NCBI RefSeq assembly: GCF_024172125.1
Contig: NZ_JAMZEA010000004.1
Location: 496,001-560,000, forward strand
From: Actinomadura rupiterrae
GTDB taxonomy: Bacteria; Actinomycetota; Actinomycetes; Streptosporangiales; Streptosporangiaceae
Direction of reading: 5' to 3'
DNA: 64,000 nt
This document shows, piece after piece, positions 58,507 through 64,000 of the stretch (the first letter of the stretch is position 1; each line of letters starts with the position of its first letter). The translations under genes and the position numbers were made by a program. The notes beneath the pieces were generated by a model. It saw nothing but the letters and a program-made list of their open reading frames with translations. It did not search any database and was not told the origin of the DNA.

Positions 58507-59799
58507 ATGAGCATGGGCCACGAGGTCCGCTACCGCGTGCGCGGCGGCCGGCGGTTGCAGGGCACCGTCTTCGTCCAGGGCGCGAAGAACGCCGTCCTGC
58601 CGATGATCGGCGCCTCGCTGATGGCCGGCGAGGGCCGCACGGTGCTGCGCAACGTGCCGATCATCGAGGACGTCCGGCGCGCCGTGGAGCTCGCCCGCGC
58701 CCTCGGCGTCCAGGCCGAGCTGCACGAGGCCGAGCGGACGCTGGTGATCGACGCGTCGGGGCTGAACAGCCCGGTACTACCGGCCGAGATCGCGTCCCGG
58801 TTCCGCGGCTCGTTCCTGTTCGTCCCGGCGCTACTCCACCGGCTGGGCGAGGCCGTCATCGAGGGCGTCGGGGGCTGCAACCTGGGCAGCCGCAACCTCG
58901 ACTTCCACTACAACGGCTTCAAGCGGATGGGCGCGACCGTCCACGAGCAGGTCGGCGACAACGGCGACGGCGTCATCCACATCAAGGCCGGCGACCTGCG
59001 CGGCGCCACGCTGTACTGCGACACGCCGTCGCACACCGGCACCGAGAACCTCATCATGGCCGCGGCGATGGCCTCCGGCACCACGCTGATCAAGAACGCG
59101 GCGCTGGAGCCCGAGGTGCTGGACAACATCGAGATGCTGCGCGCCATGGGCGCGAAGATCACCGGTGGCGGCACCGGGTTCATCACCGTCGAGGGCGTGC
59201 AGAGCCTCACCGCCGTCGAGCACACCGTCATGCCGGACCGTATCGACGCCGGCGTCTTCGTGATGGCCGCCGCGATCACCGGCGGCGAGCTGTCCCTGGT
59301 CGGCGCGAACCTGGAGCACCTCGGTGTCGCCGCCGACAAGCTGGAGCAGATGGGCGTCGAGTTCCACCAGAAGGGCGCCGTCCTGCAGGTGCGCCGCGAG
59401 CGGACGCTGCGCCCGATCAACGTCATCACCGACGAGTACCCCGGCTTCGCCACCGACCTCCAGTCGCCGATCATGGCGCTGTCCTGCCTGGCCGAGGGCC
59501 CGTCCTACATCTACGAGCGCATCTTCGACGGCCGCTTCAAGCTGGTCGGCGAGCTGGCCAAGATGGGCGCCTCGATCGAGGTCGACGGCAACCGCGCCAA
59601 GGTGAACGGCGCCAGCCCGCTGCGCGGCGCCGAGGTCGAGGCGCACGATCTGCGCTGCGGCTCCGCGCTCGTCCTCGCGGGCCTCGCCGCCGAGGGCGAG
59701 ACCACCATCACCTCGGCCTACTACCTCGACCGCGGCCACGCCCACACCGCCGACCGCCTCTCGCAGCTCGGCGCGGACATCACCCGCGAAACCACCTGA
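58507..59799 (+). CDS. UDP-N-acetylglucosamine 1-carboxyvinyltransferase homologue (Cys-type MurA)
   Basis: A 430-residue EPSP-synthase/MurA-fold enzyme transferring enolpyruvate from PEP. The start is GTVFVQGAKNAVLPMIGASL, with the substrate Lys/Asn pair. The catalytic loop reads GVGGCNLGSRNLDFHYNGF with a Cys near residue 124. MurA of many actinobacteria has Asp here (GGDAIGSR), which makes it fosfomycin-insensitive, so this protein may be a second, Cys-type paralogue. ENLIMAAAMASG and DEYPGFATDLQSPIMAL are further family blocks. ATG at 58507 follows AGGAG. It is not in the division/cell-wall cluster, so a specialised role is possible. Confidence 0.88.
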   Translation: MSMGHEVRYRVRGGRRLQGTVFVQGAKNAVLPMIGASLMAGEGRTVLRNVPIIEDVRRAVELARALGVQAELHEAERTLVIDASGLNSPVLPAEIASRFRGSFLFVPALLHRLGEAVIEGVGGCNLGSRNLDFHYNGFKRMGATVHEQVGDNGDGVIHIKAGDLRGATLYCDTPSHTGTENLIMAAAMASGTTLIKNAALEPEVLDNIEMLRAMGAKITGGGTGFITVEGVQSLTAVEHTVMPDRIDAGVFVMAAAITGGELSLVGANLEHLGVAADKLEQMGVEFHQKGAVLQVRRERTLRPINVITDEYPGFATDLQSPIMALSCLAEGPSYIYERIFDGRFKLVGELAKMGASIEVDGNRAKVNGASPLRGAEVEAHDLRCGSALVLAGLAAEGETTITSAYYLDRGHAHTADRLSQLGADITRETT

Positions 59800-59826
59800 C
59801 GCCGGGTTTCCGCGCGTCACCCGCTA

Positions 59827-59852
59827 AGGCCGCGTCCAACCGGACGCGGCCT
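59827..59852 (+). terminator. terminator of the MurA-like gene
   Basis: AGGCCGCGTCC (59827-59837), loop AACC, GGACGCGGCCT (59842-59852), 27 bp after the stop. Confidence 0.8.
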
Positions 59853-60708
59853 ACGCATGCCCGCACCTCCCGCCGTGTGACCGTTTCAGCCCCGCTCTCG
59901 TCCGTTACAGGACGGCGCGGGGCTGACCCGTCTCAGGGCGTTACACGCGCACGCAGACGACGCGTTACAGCGACCCGGAACGAGACAAGCGCCGCCTGGC
60001 CGCGTGACGCGGTCAGGGCGGCGCGTTACGCGGTCAGGCGGCGCGTTACGCGGCGCGCCCGCGCCCTCGTCCCCGCCCTCGTCCGCGCGCCCGCTCTCGT
60101 CCGCGCCCCCGCCCTCGTCCGCGCGCACCCGCCGTCCCGCTGAGCCCGTGCAACGCCCGCGCCCCAAGGGTCACACAGGCCACTGACAGAACTCACGGGA
60201 CGCAATCGCTTGATCACAATGGCGAGGTGTCGGGTGACGGTGCGTCGGGGGACGGGCGCGGCCCGCGTCCTGACTCGTCCATCTGACAGGCCCGGCCACT
60301 TTCGGCCTGGTTGTCAAAAAATCACAGTGACCCGCCGTGGCCGGGGCACGCGCGCCCGGCGCGCGACTTTCCGGAGGTCGGGACGCCGAGTCGAGCGAAT
60401 TTCGGCTCGGGTGTAAACCAAACGAGCGCCGCAGGGGTCTCCTCAGTACGTGAAAGCGTCTAGGGAGGCCCCTTGCGGGCTTTTCGGGTCTTGTTTTTCC
60501 ACTTCGGACATCCGAAGATGCAGGATCAAGACTGGCCGTATGGTGACAAGTTACTGACCAGGGGGTCGCGTAGGTTACTTTTTCGCCGCACTCTTGATTC
60601 GATTTCGCGTCTGGGCGTCACGCAGCGTCGCCCTGACCCGATCTGCCCACTGAGGAACGAATCGCACGGGAACTGCGGTGCAGGGTCAGAAGGCAGGGGC
60701 GACAAGCC
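59853..60708. other. 856-bp gene-free region with hairpin and repeats
   Basis: No credible gene is found here. 59886-59926 is a strong double-stem hairpin (TCAGCCCCGC/GCGGGGCTGA with CGTCC/GGACG inside). 60000-60060 holds three copies of a 20-bp unit GCGCGTTACGCGGTCAGGCG. 60060-60130 holds CCCTCGTCC four times. From about 60450 the base composition becomes clearly AT-richer (TTTTTCC, ACTTTTTCG) and contains CTTCGGA-CA-TCCGAAG (60502-60517). This part probably carries the promoter of the downstream regulator. Confidence 0.55.
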
Positions 60709-60798
60709 ATGAGTCAACCGTTGGGCGGAGCGTGCGCGAACGCATGGCCGGGACAGGGCCCCCGTCGAAAGCTTGGACGGGAAGCGAGCGGCCGATGA
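60709..60798 (+). CDS. 29-residue leader ORF coupled to the regulator gene
   Basis: ATG at 60709 begins MSQPLGGACANAWPGQGPRR and its TGA at 60796-60798 overlaps the next gene's ATG (ATGA). AGGCAGGGG lies upstream. The overlap suggests translational coupling. It has no recognised homologue and may be a leader peptide. Confidence 0.4.
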   Translation: MSQPLGGACANAWPGQGPRRKLGREASGR

Positions 60799-62123
60799 CG
60801 GCCGCGCGGACAGGGTCGGTGGCACCCGACCTCACTATCGGTGTCGTGGGTCCGCATGACCTCGTTGAGAGGGTCATGCTCATGGGCCACGGCCCCACGC
60901 CGGTACCTAGCCGGCTGGTGGCCGCGGCCTACAGGGACGAACAGGAGGCGGCCGACAAGGTCGTCCGGCTCGGATCCGGCGTGGACGTATGTCTGTTCGC
61001 CAGTCCGGTGCCGTACGACTTCGCCCGCAAGGCGGGTGTGCTCACCATGCCCGCCACCTACGTCCCCCTTAATGGTGCGGCGCTTCAGGGGGCGCTCCTG
61101 CGCGCCTCCCTGGACGAACGCTTCGACCCCGCGCGCGTGAGCATCGACGTGCTCGGGCGCGCGGAGGTCGAGGAGGCGTACGCGGAGATCAACCTGGCCA
61201 CGGACCAGGTGCACCTGCGGGAGGAGGCCGCGGGTCCGGGAACCCTGGCCGCCTTCCACGAACGGCTGTGGCGGCGCGGGGCGACGACGGTCGCGATGAC
61301 CTGCGTCCACGCCACGGCCGAACGGCTGGAACTGGCCGGGGTGCCGACGATCCGGGTGCGCCCGACCGGGGCGGCGATCCGCAGCTCGCTGCAGACCGCC
61401 GCGCTGCTCGGCGCGCATCACCGGCTGGAGGAGTCGCAGCTCGTGGTCGTCCTGGTGGACGTCCCGACGCTGCGCGAGACTCCGCGGCGGGTCACACCGC
61501 GCTACTGGCGGGACGAGCTGAAACTCGCCCTCCATCGCGTCCTCCTACAGGAGGCGCACCGGATGAACGCGTCGGTGTGGCCGCTGGACGACCACTCCTA
61601 CCTGGTCATCGCGACGCGGGGCTCGGTGACCGCGTCGACCGAGGGGTTCCGGACGCCCCCGTTCGTGGAACGGGTGCGCGAGGAACTGGGATTGGCGATC
61701 GAGGTCGGCATCGGGATGGGACGGACCGCCCACGAGGCGGAGAACCACGCCCGCGCCGCGCTCGCGCGCTCGCAGAGTTCGCAGCGCACCCAGGGCTTCA
61801 CTCTGGACCGGGACGGCCGTGCGCTCGTCCCGGCGCCGCGGACGCCGCCGCGGTCCCAGCCGCAGGCCAAGCCGAAGGGCCTGGAGATCCTGGCCCGCCT
61901 GGCCGAGAAGCTCGGCGACCAGGAGCAGCCCCTCATCGTGGACGCGGAGAACGCGGGCAAGATGCTGGGCGTGACCCCCCGAACCGCGCGGCGCCTCCTG
62001 CGCACGCTCGTGGAGGAGGGCCTCGCCTGGCCGCTGCCGCCGAACCGCACTCCACAGCCGGGCCGGCCGCGCCAGCTCTACCGCCTCATCGTGGAAAAGC
62101 TGGGCCCCAAGGCCAATACGTGA
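60795..62123 (+). CDS. three-part transcriptional regulator of unknown target
   Basis: A 442-residue protein, not assigned to a named family. Residues about 12-170 look like a Rossmann-type sensor (LTIGVVGPHDLVERVMLMGH, VDVCLFASPVPYDFARKAGV). The middle (about 175-330) has a strand-helix pattern like degenerate GGDEF or cyclase domains (YWRDELKLALHRVLLQEAHR, SVWPLDDHSYLVIATRG). A Pro-rich linker leads to a C-terminal winged HTH, NAGKMLGVTPRTARRLLRTL. ATG at 60795 is chosen for the ATGA overlap with a leader ORF; ATG 60744 is the alternative. A strong hairpin follows the stop. It stands alone, so the target is unknown. Confidence 0.75.
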   Translation: MTAARTGSVAPDLTIGVVGPHDLVERVMLMGHGPTPVPSRLVAAAYRDEQEAADKVVRLGSGVDVCLFASPVPYDFARKAGVLTMPATYVPLNGAALQGALLRASLDERFDPARVSIDVLGRAEVEEAYAEINLATDQVHLREEAAGPGTLAAFHERLWRRGATTVAMTCVHATAERLELAGVPTIRVRPTGAAIRSSLQTAALLGAHHRLEESQLVVVLVDVPTLRETPRRVTPRYWRDELKLALHRVLLQEAHRMNASVWPLDDHSYLVIATRGSVTASTEGFRTPPFVERVREELGLAIEVGIGMGRTAHEAENHARAALARSQSSQRTQGFTLDRDGRALVPAPRTPPRSQPQAKPKGLEILARLAEKLGDQEQPLIVDAENAGKMLGVTPRTARRLLRTLVEEGLAWPLPPNRTPQPGRPRQLYRLIVEKLGPKANT

Positions 62124-62170
62124 CATGAGGGGTGTGCGGCCCACCTGACGTGGGCCGCACACCCCTCATG
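62124..62170 (+). terminator. long hairpin terminator of the regulator gene
   Basis: Perfect 21-bp arms: CATGAGGGGTGTGCGGCCCAC-type left arm (62124-62144), loop CTGAC, complementary right arm (62150-62170), starting one base after the stop codon. No T-run. Confidence 0.85.
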
Positions 62171-62647
62171 CCCGCAACCTGAAGCCCTGGCGCCGCGCCA
62201 GGGCCCCAGGCAACAACCGCATGCCCCCGCATGCCGAACAGCACGTCCCCCCGGCCTCCGCCTCCCCAAGGCACAGGGGCCCAAAAGCGTTGCCCACCAC
62301 CTGCGCACACCAAGCACGCCACCACGCGCCCACACGAGCCAAGCGCGCCCCACCGCCGCCGCGAGCGCGCGCCACCTCCCGCCACGCTCAGCGCCCCCCG
62401 AACGCCGTGCACGTCCGCTGGCCAAGCGCTATCCACTGTGACCGTCCGTGGACCGCCCAGGGCAGCCCGTCGAAGTTATCCACAGAACGATATTCGGTTT
62501 CGATGCCGTCCGCCGCCGGACGATGCTGGCCACATGCCCGGCGAGAGGAAGGCCAGATACCGATGAGCAGGATCGGCACCCGCGTCATCCGAGGTGTGAG
62601 ATCACGCGTCCGAAAGGCATGGAGCCGATGCGGACGGCGGTGGACAA
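62171..62647. other. gene-poor C-rich region with DnaA boxes
   Basis: No convincing gene is seen. The plus strand is unusually C-rich and G-poor from 62171 to 62420. Near 62427 is CTATCCACT, at 62476 an exact TTATCCACA, and at 62640 GGTGGACAA, a near-match on the other strand. Possible short frames here lack ribosome-binding sites. Confidence 0.45.
62476..62484 (+). other. DnaA box (TTATCCACA)
   Basis: Exact bacterial DnaA box, flanked by two weaker boxes at about 62427 and 62640. Confidence 0.55.
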
Positions 62648-63295
62648 GTGATCGACGACCGTTCGGACGACACACGCCCACTATCCGACATATCGCCCCG
62701 AGCGTACGCTCGGACAAAGCCGGTGAAGCCTCGCCGGCCCTCATCCGGAGCCGAGGGCATGGACGACCACGCCGCCCCGGACCGTCCGAGCCGAACCCGC
62801 ACCGCGCTCGCGGCGGCCACCGCCGTGCTCGTGATCGCCGGTGGAGCCGGTGTAGCGGCCCTGACCGGCCCGACACCCCTGCGCCACGGCGTCCCGGCCC
62901 TCCTCCAGCTCACCCCGACCCCCGCGTCGAGCAGCGCCCCGAAACCCCACAAACACAAGCCCTCCCCGACAAGGGACACCGAGGAGGCCGCCCCACCCGT
63001 CCACTCCCCAACCCGCCCCCACCCGACATCACCAACTCACAAGACGACCACGACAACCCCATCCAAGCCGTCCCCAACCAAGAAACCCAAGCCCACCACC
63101 ACCAAACCAACCCCGAAACCCACCACCAAGCCCAAACCCACCCCACCAACAACCACCCACACCTCCAGCTCCCCAACCACCCCTAACCAGGCCAGCGCCG
63201 GCGAAGCCACGAAGCAACCCCCACCTCACCCAGCCAGCCCGAACCCGCCCCCACCACACGCCCAATCTCCACCCCCAACGCGTCCAACCACCTAG
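62648..63295 (+). CDS. membrane-anchored Thr/Pro/Lys-rich protein
   Basis: A 215-residue frame from GTG at 62648. Residues 1-50 are charged and cytoplasmic. One membrane helix follows (TALAAATAVLVIAGGAGVAAL, about 51-71), then about 140 residues almost wholly Thr, Pro, Ser and Lys (KPTTTKPTPKPTTKPKPTPP). Such tails act as wall-spanning spacers. There is no terminal domain, so the anchor-and-spacer may be all that remains of a longer protein. GTGA overlaps a short upstream frame. No ribosome-binding site is obvious. Codon third positions are C-rich. Confidence 0.5.
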   Translation: MIDDRSDDTRPLSDISPRAYARTKPVKPRRPSSGAEGMDDHAAPDRPSRTRTALAAATAVLVIAGGAGVAALTGPTPLRHGVPALLQLTPTPASSSAPKPHKHKPSPTRDTEEAAPPVHSPTRPHPTSPTHKTTTTTPSKPSPTKKPKPTTTKPTPKPTTKPKPTPPTTTHTSSSPTTPNQASAGEATKQPPPHPASPNPPPPHAQSPPPTRPTT

Positions 63296-63407
63296 GGCTC
63301 CGCCCAACGCACAAGCGGGCAAATCAACACGCACCGGCAGCGCCCAGCGGACGCATGCGAGCCCGACCAGCGGGCGCCGCACCGCGCAACAAAAGGGGCG
63401 CGGCGGA
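63296..63407. other. short spacer before the ketosynthase remnant
   Basis: No feature is seen; it may belong to the decayed synthase. Confidence 0.3.
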
Positions 63408-63700
63408 GTCGGACCCTCGGCGTAGTTCGCGCCGTTCCAGGGGGCGCCGGCAAGGGGGAGCTTTGCCCCACGCCCGGCCTGCTCCCCCAGACCCTGCACG
63501 TGGACTCGCCGTCCCCGCACATCGAAGGGAAGCAGGACAGGTCGAGCTGCTGCGCTCCTCAACCCCGTGTGGCCCGCGACCGACCGTCCTCGCCGCGCCG
63601 CCGTGTCGTCCTTCGGGATCTCCGGCACGAACGCGCACGTCATCATCGAGCGCCCCCGGCCGTCGAGCCCTCGGCTCCCCTCAAAGACAGCTGCGGACTT
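63408..63700 (+). pseudogene. frameshifted remnant of a polyketide synthase ketosynthase domain
   Basis: Two ketosynthase C-terminal motifs survive in different frames. [18 protein letters not shown] at about 63475-63528 corresponds to the LPxTLHVDxPSPHVDW block. [19 protein letters not shown] followed by TNAHVIIE at 63570-63650 corresponds to the universal [15 protein letters not shown] block. Between them, GAAGCAGGACAGGTCGAGCTGCT would encode the expected EAGQVELL in a third frame, so at least two indels separate them. A weaker VG...QGA stretch near 63408-63450 contains a stop. No acyltransferase follows. This is a decayed type I PKS module, probably left by deletion or recombination. Confidence 0.8.
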
Positions 63701-63718
63701 TGGTCGGGGGCTGGGCGA

Positions 63719-64000
63719 TCAGCGGCCGTTGCGCCTCTTTGACGGAGATGCGGCACGCCCACGCCGAAGGACGCGGACGCAGCCACGCGGACGGCGAGCG
63801 CCCACGCCTCTTTGCCAGAGACGCAGGCCGCCCACGCCACACGCCGAAGGACGCAGGCGTAGATATGCGACGCCCACGCGGCGGCCGTAATGCCTCACGG
63901 ACGAAGCACGCGTGCCTGGGCCGCGCCCCGCGCGCAGCACGCCGAAGGACGCGAGCGTGTGCCACGGGGGCCGCGGGGGACGGCGGCCGTTGCACCTCTT
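63719..64000. repeat. degenerate repeat region at the right edge
   Basis: CACGCCGAAGGACGC occurs at about 63766, 63841 and 63940. GCGGCCGTTGC(G/A)CCTCTT occurs at 63721 and 63983, about 262 bp apart. CGCCTCTTTG recurs at 63731 and 63808. No gene is evident; the region may be repeated debris flanking the synthase remnant. Confidence 0.6.

Noticed and set aside
60210..60416. 68-codon frame in the long gap before the regulator
   Set aside because: Arg-rich, without ribosome-binding site or recognisable motif.
63029..63646. 205-codon minus-strand frame at the right end
   Set aside because: Antisense to the Thr/Pro-rich gene and the ketosynthase remnant; Trp/Gly-rich composition is the complement of the Pro/Thr codons.

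Overview
The window comes from the chromosome of a high-GC (roughly 70%) filamentous-type actinomycete. The gene set (HspR/HAIR-controlled dnaK operon, CU044_5270-family proteins, DUF3151, DUF574-type methyltransferase, TIGR03086 protein, SMI1/KNR4 protein, remnant of a modular polyketide synthase) and the very strong G/C third-codon bias point to Streptosporangiales, perhaps an Actinomadura-like Thermomonosporaceae. The genus is inference. Most of the window is ordinary core chromosome with accessory patches.

Layout. 1-1.7 kb: 5' part of a SMI1/KNR4 gene, a tRNA-Gly(CCC) and dcd. 2-5 kb: an osmolyte ABC transporter (ATPase with CBS domains plus a permease-binding protein fusion) behind a heavily folded leader. 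5-12.3 kb: a ZIP metal transporter, an EtfD-like membrane Fe-S oxidoreductase, a TIGR03086 protein, and a divergent thiolase / 3-hydroxyacyl-CoA dehydrogenase pair around a palindromic operator. Together these suggest acyl-CoA oxidation feeding the respiratory chain. 12.4-18 kb: three tandem pairs of ECF sigma factor plus CU044_5270 membrane protein, all on the minus strand. 18.3-25.3 kb: dnaK-grpE-dnaJ-hspR-clpB with an HspR operator. 25.3-28.5 kb: MarR and TetR regulators and a DHA2 drug exporter with a large palindromic operator. 28.6-32.4 kb: small membrane protein, GNAT, PhoD-type phosphatase and a degenerate GGDEF-like protein.

32.6-38 kb: a 956-residue chain joining an ECF sigma factor, a zinc-finger anti-sigma module, a membrane segment and a large extracellular region, followed by a NYN-domain protein and a TPR protein. 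38-42 kb: alpha/beta hydrolase, M19 dipeptidase overlapping an amidohydrolase, and pyrE. 42-46.5 kb: RodZ-C-like protein, DedA protein with a long Gly/Tyr/Gln tail, class II aldolase, HxlR regulator and GNAT. 46.5-57 kb: DUF3151, purA, glycerophosphodiesterase, methyltransferase, CorA with a leader ORF, purD, LtrA, purB and MOSC protein, so three purine genes lie scattered within about 9 kb. 57-62.2 kb: SUFU-domain protein, a Cys-type MurA homologue and an unassigned three-part regulator. 62.2-64 kb: a Thr/Pro-rich anchored protein and a frameshifted ketosynthase remnant, which may mark the edge of a secondary-metabolite locus.

Two themes cut across the window. First, many genes between 37 and 58 kb appear leaderless: a TANNNT-like -10 box lies 6-8 bases before the GTG/ATG. 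Second, short tandem repeats are unusually common. Intergenic arrays have units of 16, 17, 19, 21 and 22/23 bp, while five repeats inside genes have units of 18, 24 or 27 bp, which keep the frame. Several repeats span stop codons.
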